Both the position numbers and the translations under genes were made by a program. 64,000 nt of DNA from Zingiber officinale (taxonomy: Eukaryota; Streptophyta; Magnoliopsida; Zingiberales; Zingiberaceae): the NCBI RefSeq assembly GCF_018446385.1, contig NC_056001.1, positions 13,014,672-13,078,671 on the forward strand, given 5' to 3'. Of the stretch, positions 23,582 to 34,666 are shown one piece after another. Position 1 is the stretch's first letter; the number at the start of each line of letters is the position of its first letter. A model generated the notes under the pieces. It had not been told where the DNA came from, did not search any database, and was given only the letters and a program-made list of their open reading frames with translations.

Positions 23582-24600
23582 AAAAATATATTGAATTAAT
23601 GTGGAAAATAATTACATATGTCTTTGGGTTAGCTCTTTAATTATTGATTAGTTGGATCGATAATGTACAAAGAGAGAAAAATATACATAAAAGAACAAAA
23701 AAAATATAGAAGCATCCAGTGAAGGTGCCCTTCGTCACTCGCTTGGATCTGTGGTTGATGTTGGTTTGTCGGTGTGTCCGCTCTGGATATCCTACAAAGC
23801 AAACCTTGTCAGTTGAGGATTGACATTGTTGGTGTGACCCTATTTAACGGTCAAGTTAGTGATGAACTGAGATGTGAGGCTCACATGCATACGTGAAAAA
23901 ACAAAAGGGCTTGAAGAAGATGAAGAAAATTTATCTTCATGTAAGAAAAGATAATTATACCTTCATTTATTTTGGCAGAACCTTATATAATCGTGAACAG
24001 GGGTGGATCTAAAATTTTAAAGTTAGGGGGAAGTGAAGAAAATAATTATTATACATTGTATTCGAAGGTTGTGCAGCCGGGGTGACGAAAATATACATTT
24101 TAAACTACTTTATTTTATTTTATTTGTATAATTAAGTATTAATCTTTATATAGTATTGGAGATTATATATAATTTATTGATTTTAATTAGTAAATCAATG
24201 GGTTATGCACATGTTGAAAATATCAATTATGGCATTGAATTATCTAGAATTAGTTCAAATATCAACAAATGAAATAGAAGTGGACGTAAATTATCAATAA
24301 GTTTAATATGATTTTTTCGTCATAAGATTATCAAAAAATATCAAAAGGACAAGGATGTAATTGTCTTTTACAATTTTTTTCACATTTGACTTTGGTCAAA
24401 GGGGGTTAAATGTTATTTTTAAAATAAAGGAGGTAAAATGCTACTTGATAGAAAATAGAGGGGGATTAAAGGTATTTTTTTTCTTATTTTTATACACTTC
24501 TTTTATTATAATTAATATGTGTTTCTCCTTTGGAAGAAAGAGAAGTGTTAAATTTGATTATACACTATTCACCCCTCTTGCCGGTCCACAGTGATCCTAT

Positions 24601-24745
24601 AAGTGATATCAGAGCCCGAACACCTTAAAAGGACTAACTGCCGACTAAAACAACAAGAAGATGACTGAATCGAGCATTTATCCACGGAAGTTCGAGGGAG
24701 ATTTTGCACTATGGAAGTGCTAGATGGAGGTATTTTTTAAAACAG
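24601..24745 (+). pseudogene. Copia primer-binding site and start of gag, fragment
   Basis: 'tgatatcagagccc' resembles the initiator-tRNA-Met primer-binding site of Copia elements. It is followed at 24661 by an ATG frame, MTESSIYPRKFEGDFALWK, the usual opening of plant Copia gag. Homology stops at about 24745, where an inverted LTR fragment joins. It is a broken fossil. Confidence 0.7.
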
Positions 24746-26635
24746 ACTTTGGGTGATCCTTTGATCGTCTGAGTTGAGCTCATCCAAACTCAACTCCAAC
24801 TTTCTCCTCGAACATACTTCCTCCCCAGCTTCTCATCCCTCGAATGCTTCGTGCATTTCTTTATCGTCCATCGGTGTACTCTTCCGCAGCTTTTCGTCCC
24901 TCGGATGCACTGAGTCCGTCGACTCGTATCCCGTGTCATCCTTCTTATTCACTATATCTTCCGTTCGACTTCTTGTGTTCATAAGCTCCTACATGCACAC
25001 TTAGACACAAGACATCAAGACAATACAGATTCTAACTTAACTCTGTTTATCACATCAAAATCAATCTGAGTACTTATAATCTTCCCTCCTTTGATATGTA
25101 TCAACCCGAGTTAAGATTATGATTAATCAAGACAAAAATAATACAATTTAAAACTTAAATATGACATTTATAAGTCCAAATGTTAAAGGCAAAAAAAAAA
25201 TGTAATAAAATAAATGAAGTAACAACTCCTCAAAAACCTAATATATAATTATTCTTTCCTTTTGATCATCAAAAAAACTAAAGGAAACTAAGCAAAATTA
25301 GAGTAAAAAATATTAAAACTTTTCTAGGGGACATACACAATTAACCCAACTCTATGTATTTTTACCAAAATTAATTTACAAATAAATAAATTTTTAAGAA
25401 TTAAGCTACCGTTCTTCAAAAAATAATTTAAAAATTATGTTAATCTGCTGAAAAATCTCAAAAAAAAAAAAATCAATGTTGAAGATATTTACTTGGATCA
25501 GGAAAAAAAAATCACAATAAACGAATTTTTATTTTGACTGGAAATAATATTTTTCAGTAAAAATAATTATTTTTAAATTTAAATAATTAAAAATAGATTT
25601 ATATTCCTAAAAATCTAGCTATTTTTTTCCAACATTCAAAATATAACATTCCTTAGCATAAAAATCACATTTTTAAAATTTATATTTGAAAATAATTTTA
25701 AATTTAAAATTATATTTTTCAATCAAAAATTCATAAAAAATTAGATAATTATCAAAAAATCTCAAAAAGTTTTATTTTAACATAAAATAAAATTTACTAT
25801 CATATAAAAACTAATTTTTTGAAAAATCAATTTTTGAAACATTTTTAATTATCAAAATTCATTTTTTGAAAGAAAATTTTAAAAAATAATACAACAATAA
25901 AAAAATTTTGAATATTTTTCTGTTAGTAGATAACATTCTTTTTCATAGAAAAAAATTTTAACAGAAAATATGAAGAGCAGGTATACAAATTAATTGATTT
26001 TGTAAGTAATGTTAAAAATTAAAGTAAATTAAATCTAAACTATGTATAAAAATTAACTTTAATCATAATAAGAATAATTTAGGAACACAATATGAGTTTT
26101 TACCTACTAGATTTATAAAAAAAAATTAGTGAAATATTATTTCTAACTACTTTTATAATTTAGCCTCTATCACTCCTAATACAAAAATTTAGTTCTCTAT
26201 TATTTCTAAAATTTGAAAATTTTGAGCATGCATCATTCTTTTTCAATCTTTCTACTTGATCTTTTCATTTAGAATTTTCCATTTGAATTTTTTCAAATTC
26301 TTCCAGTGGACATGCTTTAACTAAGATCGTTTTCAAATCTATATTGTCCTTTTTCAATTTAATATTCTTAAATCTAAGTTTACATAAAGATCTAGACATG
26401 AGTTTAATACCTTCGTATAATTAGTGAGGAGGTAGAAGGCATACCTTACTTACCTATCGGATTCGAAATTGAATGCTCCTCCTTCACTGTTGCTTTCCTC
26501 TGAAGTAGTTTCCCCTTCATCGATGCTTTCCTCTTGGTAGTTGGTTGTAAGTGCAATTCCAACGTATTCTTCATTCTTCGATTCTTTTGTTGACAACTCG
26601 TCCCATGTTGCTTTGAGGTTCCGTTGTTTGAACTT

Positions 26636-27420
26636 TCAGGTCCCTTTGTCTTTGTCTTTTTCTTTGCTCTTCAGGTTCGGGTAGTTATCTTTGATGTATC
26701 TCTCTTCGGTACAATTATAGCATTGAATTTTTCTTCTTTTAGGGAGGAACTTCTTGGTCTGCATCTTATTAAATTTATTAATATTAAAGAACCTATTTTG
26801 CTTTCTTACCATGTATGTTTGCTTGTCTTCATCCACTAATAAACCTAAATCTAGTCCAATTTGCTTGGCTTGCAGTGCTAAGTTTTGACACGGCCCCTTT
26901 TCTTTTCTCAGTCTTGCACATTGAGTTTTGTGTAATTTCAAGGTAGAAAATAAACTTTATAAGGTACTTATCTCAAAATCCTTAGAGATGTAGTAGGAAT
27001 CGATTATCGATCTCTAGTCTAGGATCCTCGGGAAGACATTAAGTGTGTATCTCAAGGTGTCTCGATTGGTTATCATTTCTCCGAGGTTGATGAGTCCGAT
27101 GATCAGCTCTTTGAGTTTGGCATGTAGTTGAGCAACCGTTTCTCCTTGTTCAAGTTGGAGGTTGCTAAGTTGATTCCGGAGTAGGTCTCGTCTTGCGAGC
27201 TTCGCTTCTGAGATCGCTTTATACAATTCTAGAAATTTCTCCCAGAATTCTTTTGCTAAGTCGTAGTTACCGATCTCGTTGACTTCCTGGGGTGGAAGTA
27301 AGCTTAGTAGGTGAAATTCAGCTCTTCTGTTTGTTACGAAATTGTTCTACTCCTTTTTGGTTCACATATGCTCTTCCTTTTCTTCTCCATGTTGATCTTT
27401 GGGTACTACAAAATCATATT
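26636..27420 (-). pseudogene. Copia gag remnant
   Basis: The minus strand shows the gag core 'QLSNLQLEQGETVAQLHAKL' followed by 'LINLGEMI' (27014-27226), then a zinc-knuckle-like 'CYNCTEERYIKDNYPN' with a changed knuckle, followed by a Lys-rich stretch (26636-26941). The order fits gag of UBN2-type Copia elements. It is disrupted by several breaks and is a fossil. Confidence 0.8.
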
Positions 27421-27951
27421 TGATTATTAAAATGAATGTTGAAATCGGTTTTGAAAAATATCTTCATCTGGCATTTATATAGTGTGAACTCCCCCCTCGA
27501 ACTTTAGCGAGTAGATGCTTGATATGACCATCATTTACTTGCTTTAGCAAGCTATTACTCCTTCTAGAGTGGTTTGTCTATGATACCAATTGTATGTCTA
27601 TGTAGGCTGGGCTAGATGAGGAGTGAATAGCTCTGAAAATAAGTTAGAGAAATTCTCTTATTTTTTTAAAAGAGCAAGGACTCAATATTAATTAAGTACA
27701 ATAATTAAAAATAATAACATAAAATAAGTAAGAGGATAAAAAAGTTTACTTGGTTACAACCTAAATAGTTATTAATCCAAGATAATGAAAAACTCAATTA
27801 AAAAATTCCTTTGTTAAAGACATAGAAGTCTCTTACAATCTTTGAACACTCAGAAACGCTCAGAAACAGCTAGGAAGATTAATACTCTTGTTGTTGTTTA
27901 ATTTTTAACACTAGAGGGCTTTTTATAACCTCGTGGGATGAAGTGGCTATT

Positions 27952-28489
27952 CAGGGATGTAAACGAGCTGAACCGAGCCGAACAGTATAGGCTCGAGCTT
28001 GGCTCGAGCTCGAATCGAGCTTTTATCACAAGGCTCGAGCTCGGCTCATTTTAGAATTATCAAGTTCGTGAACAGTTTGAGCTCGGCTCGTTATTAGCTC
28101 GATTATCAAAGTTAACAAACCTAACTCGTTAAGCGAGCTTGGGCTCGTTTTCGGACTCGTTTAGAGCTCGTTTTTGGCTCGTTTTAGAGCTCGTTTTTTG
28201 GCTCATTTTAAAACTTATTTTAAGGCTCGTTTTAGAGTTCCTTTTTTTGCTCGTTTTAGAGCTCATTTTTTTTGCTCAGTTTAAGACTTATTTTAAGACT
28301 CATTTTTTTGGCTCGCGAGCCTATAAACGAACATGTTCGCAAGCTCACGAGCTGAATATCCTTAAGCTCGAACTCGGCTCGATAAAACTGTCAAGCTCGA
28401 AATCGAGCTCGAGCTCGGCTCGATAAAATAAACGAACGAACTCGAGCGAGCTTTTTACCGAATCGAGCTCCAAATAGCTTGCGAACCGT
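27952..28489. mobile_element. hAT-like MITE of the 'gatgtaaacgagc' type in the Copia LTR
   Basis: Begins CAGGGATGTAAACGAGCTGAACC and consists almost wholly of variants of 'ggctcgagctcg' and 'ggctcgttttagagctcg'. The flanks TGGCTATT (27944-27951) and TTGCTATT (28490-28497) fit an 8-bp hAT duplication with one mismatch. The right terminus is diverged, so the end is less certain. It is related in style to 34026-34658. Confidence 0.55.
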
Positions 28490-29128
28490 TTGCTATTGGT
28501 TTTCATCGCTTGGAGGTGCCTCCAAAGAGGTCTAAGATGACTCCAAGAGGATAAAGTTTATCCTCAATCCGATGGAATTTTATCCTCTCTAACGGTAGCT
28601 TAATGGCTACTGGAGTCACCTCCAACCAGCTTGAGGGTGGCTCCCATTAAAAGGAACGAGGGTGCCTTCCATTACCTTAAGGGTGCCTTCCATGAAAAGG
28701 GGCGAGGACGCTATCCATCACCTTGAGGGCATCTTTCACTAGCCAGCTCGAATAGTCAACCTTCAAAACTGAATAACTTTTCCTCACTCTTCTTTGGGTG
28801 ATGCTCTGAGCGTCCGAAGTTGAACTTACCTAAATCCAACTCCAACCTTCTCCTCGAATAGATTTTCTCCCTAACTTGTCATCCCTTGAACTCTCCATGC
28901 GCGCCCTTCTCGCACACCAATGTACTCTTCCATAGCTTTTTCATCCCTCGGATGCACTGAGCTTATCGACTCACTTCCCGTGTCATCATTCTCACTCACT
29001 GTGTCTTCCACTCAACTTCTTGTGTTCCTAAGCTCCTGCACATTTAGACACAAGACATTAAAACAATACAGGACCTAATTTAACTCGGTTGATCACATCA
29101 AACCAACCTAGAGTACTTACAGAAACAA

Positions 29129-30040
29129 GTGGTATCAGAGTAATGATCTAAATCGAGTCATATAGGTGGAATGGTGGCCTTGAACGAAGGAGATGGGGGC
29201 ACCCAGAGGAGTGAATTCTAAGCAACAAGTGCAACTAAGTCAAAGGTGACTAGATGCATGTTTGGTGAAAATCCTAGGGAGTGCACCCTATGCGGTAAAA
29301 AGTCTAAGTAGGTCATGGGTCCTTGACTAGATCCTAAAGACTGAACCCTAGGTGATGAAAATGTTTTAGAGAATCGGAGCAAGTCAATAGTGACCAGATA
29401 TTTGAGGGAAAACCTAAAGCAAATTAATAGTGACCAGATACTTGAGGGGAGGCTCGAAATAAGTTAATAATGATAGGATGCTTGAAAAGAGATCTAAAAT
29501 AACTCAAAAATGACTGTATGCTTGAAAGAAAATTTAAATCATAAGAAAATATTAATGGTCCTCTTGAGGAAGAATTATTAAAAATATAATTAAAGTTACA
29601 TATAAAAAATATATGAAAATGATCATAAAATTAACAGATGGAAGATATCCATATGTGAATTTTTTTTCCGTCTAAACATATTTAAAATCTCATGCCTTGT
29701 TTTACACTGTGATCATTATCTTGTATTTGTTATGAATTTATGTCATAAATATTTTCGGATAAATATTTGTATTTTAAAAATAATGTTTTGTGTTTATTGA
29801 ATATTAAATTAATTGGTGTCGATATTGTGTGGATTTAGATGTAGTTACTTATAGTATTTTGACGAGTGTGATTTTATAATTTTGTACAGATTTTTGGATA
29901 ATACTAATTTAAGTCGTTATTTTCGTTAGCGACTAAAATTATAACAAGACTAAATTGGTCGTTAATCGATTGTTAAATGAATTTAGCAACTAATTAGTGA
30001 CAATATTTTCCGCTCCTAATAGATGATTTTATGTAGTGTA
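29129..30040. mobile_element. LTR leader-like scrap and a CACTA-like right end
   Basis: 29129-29530 starts with 'agtggtatcagag' (primer-binding-like) and then repeats of 'gtgaccagatacttgaggg', resembling the LTR-B repeat zone. 29900-30038 has 'gtcgctaa/ttagcgac'-type subterminal repeats and ends TTTTATGTAGTG, a CACTA-like terminus. The DNA between them is AT-rich and featureless. No coding remnant was found. Confidence 0.4.
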
Positions 30041-30208
30041 TAATATTTAAACAAAGCTAAAAAATAATTATTATTATTTTGTTAAGTTTGAACCATATAA
30101 AATTTACGTTTGGCTGACTTGGCTAGTTAACAATATTAGATTTGAAATTGAACTATTAGATTTTTTTTCTTCTTACCATTAGTTGCGGAAACATAGCACA
30201 ATCGTCCC

Positions 30209-31679
30209 CAGTGATGGATCTAGAAATTACAAATGTACTGGGTTGATCTCGAGTTGGTAGAGTCCGTTCTTGAAGAGGTTCGAATTCACTTCTTATGAGC
30301 ATGTTATCATCTCATTTTTTTTCTTATATTTCATCACATTTTAATTTTTTTATTAAATATAATTTTAAATTATTTGTGAAATTGTTAAATTCATTTATCA
30401 GTAATGATATTTAATTCATAAAGGTTAAAAATTTAAGGGTGAAGGTCTGGTCACTAAGTATTAGAGAGCATGCCACCAATGATGAAATAGAGGTAGTTGG
30501 TTCATAAGTGTGGCGTGAGGTCATGCTCGAGCGTTCGTACATGCATCCGTCCCTAGTTGAACATAAGTTTAGCTTGACTAGTGATGTGGCGGTCCAAAGA
30601 GGACGCCAAGTGACGTCAAGAAGTTAATATAAGGGATGGTGGGGCAGTCAAAGTCAAGGTCAATGCATAGTAGATAACCCCTATTTTAACTTATCGCTAT
30701 AGGTCCTCCCGATTAGGTGTTAATTAAGTTGATCGGACATAGACATGATACTCACATGTGTCCAAGTGGACAAGGTATATCCTTGGGGCGCTGGTATGAC
30801 TAATCTCCTATTTGATTTTAACATCTAATGCAATTGAGCTACTGATCGGGGAACTTATAAGACTCTCTTTGCGTCGGGAAAATATCATTTTGACACTATT
30901 TATTTATGTCTCGATGAATTGACGTCACCTACATTAAATATCTATTAATAGTGCATGAGTATGTGGGACGAGTATGTGGGAAAGGGGAACAATTACAAGG
31001 AGCAAAACAACAGTATCCCTCATTTGATATGGTTTCATTAATTATACAAGTATTATAATTTTATTAAATACATGGAAGGAGCAAAATGAAAATCCTCTAT
31101 AATAGATGAAACATCATTAAATAGAGGAAGATGGATGATCCACCGAAAGGGTATAAAAGAATAGCTAATCGAAATTAAGGAAAGGACATAAAAAAAAAAA
31201 ATGAGAGAGGCTACTGTTCTTCTTGCTAAATCAACTTTTAGCTTGTCTTTTACGACAATCTCTATAATAGGGGTCAATTTTTTTGCTAGTATTCCGGTGA
31301 GTCAAGCTCGAGGATCTTACGATAAGATCAACTAGGTTGCCCAATCTTCTTGCTTCTACTAGTCTATCTAAACTGAATAACTTGTCTTAACCAGTTGGAA
31401 CGAACAACCAACTCAACTACGTTTAATCTGATCAACCTAGTTTGTTGAGTCAGTAAAATTTATTATTCGAAGGAGAAATGAATAAGAAAACGGAATAAGT
31501 TAGGAATAAATATTTTAAGACCGATTTTGTTATTTAATATAAAAATTATTCTACAAAGAGCAATATGACAGATCAGTTAAGTGTGTCATTGGACGGTCAA
31601 CTATAGTGGATCAAATCGTACGTCTTAAAAAATGGGCTGGGCTATAGCCCAAGACTGCCCATAGGTAGCTCCGTCTCTG
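30209..31679. mobile_element. Non-autonomous hAT element upstream of the GDSL gene
   Basis: The left end CAGTGATGGATCTAGAAATT and the right end (reverse complement) CAGAGACGGAGCTACCTATG form imperfect inverted repeats (11 of the first 14 positions). The flanking 8-mers are identical, ATCGTCCC at 30201-30208 and 31680-31687, the hAT signature. The 1471-bp body has no transposase. It holds a SINE-like tRNA-derived segment at 30240-30340 and unassigned DNA. It lies about 0.5 kb 5' of the GDSL start codon. Confidence 0.85.
30240..30345 (+). repeat. tRNA-derived SINE or tRNA-like fragment inside the hAT element
   Basis: 'tgatctcgagttggtagag' (30244-30262) resembles a tRNA D-arm/A box, and 'ggttcgaattc' (30277-30287) is a near-perfect B box, followed by a T-rich tail. 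The spacing is shorter than in a real tRNA and no cloverleaf closes, so I call it SINE-like rather than a functional tRNA gene. Confidence 0.5.
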
Positions 31680-31687
31680 ATCGTCCC

Positions 31688-32193
31688 TGAGAACCACATC
31701 ACCAGGCTGCAATGATTTATATGTTTAACTTTATGATTTAAACTTTTAACTATATGAAGGTATCGTCTTTTGGAATTTTATTTTGTGAGTTAATAAAGTT
31801 TTGAAGTTACTTTTCAATAATCAAATTTTACAACGCCATGATTGTGTAACGCAGAACGTTATGAAGTTGATTCGCTAGAAACTTATAGAAGGAAGAACTT
31901 AGGTCATTTTAAATAAATGCACATATATATAAATGTCGACTTTTAATCAATGTAAACCACAAGTAATCCATATACATTAATTCCACTCTTTCTGGAATTA
32001 CATTTTGCCAACGAAGTGCTCGCGCCGGCCCGTTTTTATATGCCTAGCCACTCACGCGTTAAAATTTTTTTTGTTTTTTTTAGAAAAAAAACACGTGGTT
32101 CAAAGTATAATAAAGCCGCACTGGCGTCGTCATCTAAGAAATGTAGCAGAACCGGCCCTTCTTCCTCTGCGTTTTGGTTCAGTTTCGGTGGCC
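31688..32193 (+). promoter_or_regulatory. Proximal upstream region of the GDSL gene
   Basis: AT-rich sequence between the hAT element and the start codon. A TATA-like 'tttttatatgcc' lies at about 32033, roughly 160 bp before the ATG, and the last 90 bp are GC-richer and leader-like. Candidate boxes only; no transcription start can be read from sequence. Confidence 0.35.
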
Positions 32194-33560
32194 ATGGCCC
32201 CTTCCCTCTCCACCAGCTTCCCTTGTCTTGTCCTTTTCCTACTCCTCTTCATCGTTGCTCCAGCGGCTGGTGGTTATTCTGCGCTATTGGCTTTCGGAGA
32301 CTCACTCACCGACACCGGAAACCTAGCTTACTTTGGTGGCGATGTGGTACCAACCAACCACCTGCCCTACGGCGAGACTTACTTCAGACATCCTACCGGC
32401 CGCTTCTCGGATGGCCGACTCGTCGTGGACTTTATTGGTATTATATGTTTGGGGATCTGTTTTCATTTTATAGCTAGTGTGTGTTTCCTTAATTCCTTGG
32501 ACAAAATTGTTCAGCATCAATATATATCTCTGTAAACAAACACTATGGTATAATTTCTCAGCACAAGCACTAGGGCTGCCTCTAGTAGCACCCTATCGCG
32601 CGGGAAACAATAGCAAGGAGCACTTAAAGCGAGGAGCTAACTTTGCCGTGGGCGGAGCCTGCGCGCTTACCGATATCTTCGAAGCCCATGGGATGAACCT
32701 TGCATGTGCTGAGTACTCCCTCAACGTCCAGCTTTCATGGTTCCATGAATACCAACGCTCTTTTCCTTCGGAAAAACTAATACAACAATCCGTAACGCCG
32801 GAAGCCAAGCCGTTCTTCTTCCTAGGCGAGATGGGCATTAATGACTACTGGCACTTGTTGCTCCTAGACGGAGTGAACAACACTGACATCCAAAGATACG
32901 CCCCCATGGTTGTCCGTGTAATTGGTGCAACGATAGATGTGAGAAATCAGCATATTTCAGATTGAAACACATTACTATCGATCGAATTACTCGTTCCTAA
33001 TTCATTGGCAGAGTTTGATTCAAGGAGGAGCAGAGACCATACTAGTAGCTGGGATTTATCCATTAGGATGCAGCCCGTTGTACCTCACACTCTATCAAGA
33101 AGACCGAAATCCTAAAACTGGATGCATCGACTGGTTGAACGATCTCACAGAATACCACAATCGGCTGTTGCAGCGTGAGCTGGAGCGCTTCCGAAGAACT
33201 TACCTGCATTCCAAGATCTTGTATGCTGATTACTATGGCCCCGTAATGCATCTCTACTTACATCCAGGCACATATGGTAAGAACAAAACTAGCTTTGTTA
33301 GTAATCGCTTAAATTGATCCTAATCATCGCTTGGAGAGACAGGTATAGACGAGACATTGGTCGCATGCTGTGGAGGCGAGGGGCCGTACAACGCCTCATT
33401 GTCCGCCCCATGCGGGAGCCCACTCTCGACTTTGTGCAGCGATCCATCAAGGTACGTTTCCTGGGACGGATTGCATCTCACAGAGGCAGCTCATGCTATA
33501 GTGGCTAGTCACATATTGAAATCTTTTGATGCCAAAAGTACTCCCCAAACGATCAGGTAA
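32194..33560 (+). CDS. GDSL esterase/lipase (SGNH hydrolase), four exons
   Basis: Exons 32194-32437, 32562-32938, 33012-33276 and 33343-33560, all GT..AG and in phase, give 367 aa. The first 26 residues form a hydrophobic signal peptide (LVLFLLLFIVAPAAGG), so the enzyme is probably secreted or apoplastic. Catalytic blocks are all present: AFGDSLTDTGN with Ser37, GANFAVGGA (Gly113 area), GEMGINDYW with Asn175, and SWDGLHLTEAAH with Asp337 and His340. Length and motifs match the plant family typified by Arabidopsis At1g28580-At1g28610, which hydrolyse acyl or acetyl esters; the substrate cannot be told from sequence. The ATG lies in a good context (gccATGGcc) and directly precedes the signal peptide; an earlier in-frame ATG would lack it at the N-terminus. 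The gene looks intact despite transposons on both sides. Confidence 0.93.
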
Positions 33561-34025
33561 TTGATTGAATTCTCAATTTTTTTTTACCCTCTAGTTTGTT
33601 TTGCAGATTAAAATAAACATAACTATTTGATTAATTGATTTGAATATGCTGAAGCTTAAGGCAGGCGAACGAGGCAAATAATGGCGTCCAGTAAACTTGT
33701 AGACGCCTATCTATGTAATAAAACATCTGATCGATTATGAAGTGCTTTGCAGTGAATAAAAGGATGCCTGGATCTTGTATACGATCATGTCAAAATAAAA
33801 AGATTTAACAACCAACTTAATGAAACATGTCTGAATGATGAGCATATATGTTAACTGTATTTGTCATAAAATTTAATCTTCGCTTGTTTACTCTACATAC
33901 ATAACTTATCCATGTTGATAAAAAAAAAAACATTGTTCGACCCTACCAAAATTGCTCCTCCTTTTGAAAGGTCTAGTTAAGTTCATCTAAAATGAAAAAA
34001 GATAAATATGATAGGTATGCACATG
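33561..34025 (+). other. 3' flank of the GDSL gene
   Basis: Contains polyadenylation-like AATAAA motifs near 33717 and 33755, within 200 bp of the stop. No other gene is seen before the hAT element at 34026. Confidence 0.45.
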
Positions 34026-34658
34026 TAGGGCTGTAAATAAACCAAGCGTTCGTGAACAAGCTTGGTGTTCGGCTTGGTAAAAGCTTGTTTATGTTCGTTC
34101 AATATACATAAGATTAATTAAATAAACAAGCTTGAACAGCTCGTTAAGCTAAACAAACAAGCTTGAACACATATGTGTTCAGCTCGTTAACGTTCGTGAA
34201 CAATGTTCCTGAACAACGTTCGTGAACAATGTTCACGAACCATATTTATTAATAAAACTCTTTTCAATATGCTAAATAAATAATAAAATAAAATAAAATA
34301 AATAAATAAATTTAAATTATCAATCTTAATAACCAATCAAATAATTAAAAGTTTCAGACAATCAAACAAGCTTGAATTGAGAGCTTGATAACATCTAAAC
34401 AAACCAAGCTCAAACCAAGCTCGAACCAAGCTCAAACCAAGCTTGAATTGAGAGCTTGATAACATCTAAACGAACCAAGCTCAAGCCAAGGTTCAAACAA
34501 GCTCAAACTCATAAAAAATAAACCAAGCCAAGCTTGAACACTCATTTCAAAAGCTTGGTTCATTTTAAGCTCAGCTCGGCTCGACTCGGTTATCTTATCA
34601 AACAAGCTTGAACACCCCAAAGCTCAGCCCGGCTTGGCTTGGCTCGTTTACAGCCCTA
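34026..34658. mobile_element. hAT MITE (633 bp)
   Basis: The ends TAGGGCTGTAAATAAACC and GGCTCGTTTACAGCCCTA are inverted repeats. TGCACATG flanks both sides (34018-34025 and 34659-34666), an 8-bp hAT duplication; the match extends to 12 bp if TA at each end is counted. The interior is made of 'caagcttgaac' and 'gttcgtgaac' repeats and has no coding sequence. Confidence 0.85.
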
Positions 34659-34666
34659 TGCACATG

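Larger units (their letters stand above)
21733..24482. mobile_element. MULE-type element with about 170-bp inverted ends, carrying a solo LTR
   Basis: The left arm, 21733-21906, starts GGGAAAAATACCTTTAACCC. The right arm, about 24312-24482, is its reverse complement at roughly 85% identity over about 170 bp. The flanks are CTTATTTTTA at both 21723-21732 and 24483-24492, a perfect 9-10 bp duplication typical of Mutator-like elements. No transposase is present. Excluding the solo LTR (21907-23581) it is about 1.07 kb. The interior at 23587-24311 is unrecognised apart from a hAT-like end motif 'caggggtggatctaaaa' at about 24000. Confidence 0.85.
21049..24594 (+). mobile_element. Copia LTR (LTR-A family) interrupted by a MULE
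   Basis: LTR-A blocks read forward from about 21049 ('gatcaaccaagttaatttagg', 'gagttgggttcgggtgagc') to 21722 and resume at 24493, ending just before the primer-binding-like 'tgatatcagagcc' (24601). Between them lies a MULE with its own target duplication. The bare LTR is therefore roughly 0.8 kb. A gag-like start follows at 24661. Boundaries are approximate because the family is diverged. Confidence 0.65.
24765..29128 (-). mobile_element. Copia element, minus strand, truncated, with gag remnant
   Basis: In the minus-strand sense: 5' LTR 29128-27591 (LTR-A family, interrupted by a hAT-like element at 27952-28489), primer-binding-like 'caattggtatcatagac' at about 27590, gag remnant about 27420-26630, a long AT-rich non-coding interior (26600-25090), purine tract 'caaaggagggaaga' at about 25090, then only the first 320 bp of the 3' LTR (25085-24765). 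No protease, integrase or reverse transcriptase was recognised, so it looks like a non-autonomous, broken element. Confidence 0.75.

Noticed and set aside
30240-30345. Functional tRNA gene
   Set aside because: A- and B-box-like words are present, but the spacing is short and no acceptor stem or anticodon arm closes.
32005-32193. Earlier in-frame start for the GDSL gene at 32005
   Set aside because: It would place about 60 residues before the signal peptide, which the family lacks; the ATG at 32194 is in good context directly before it.
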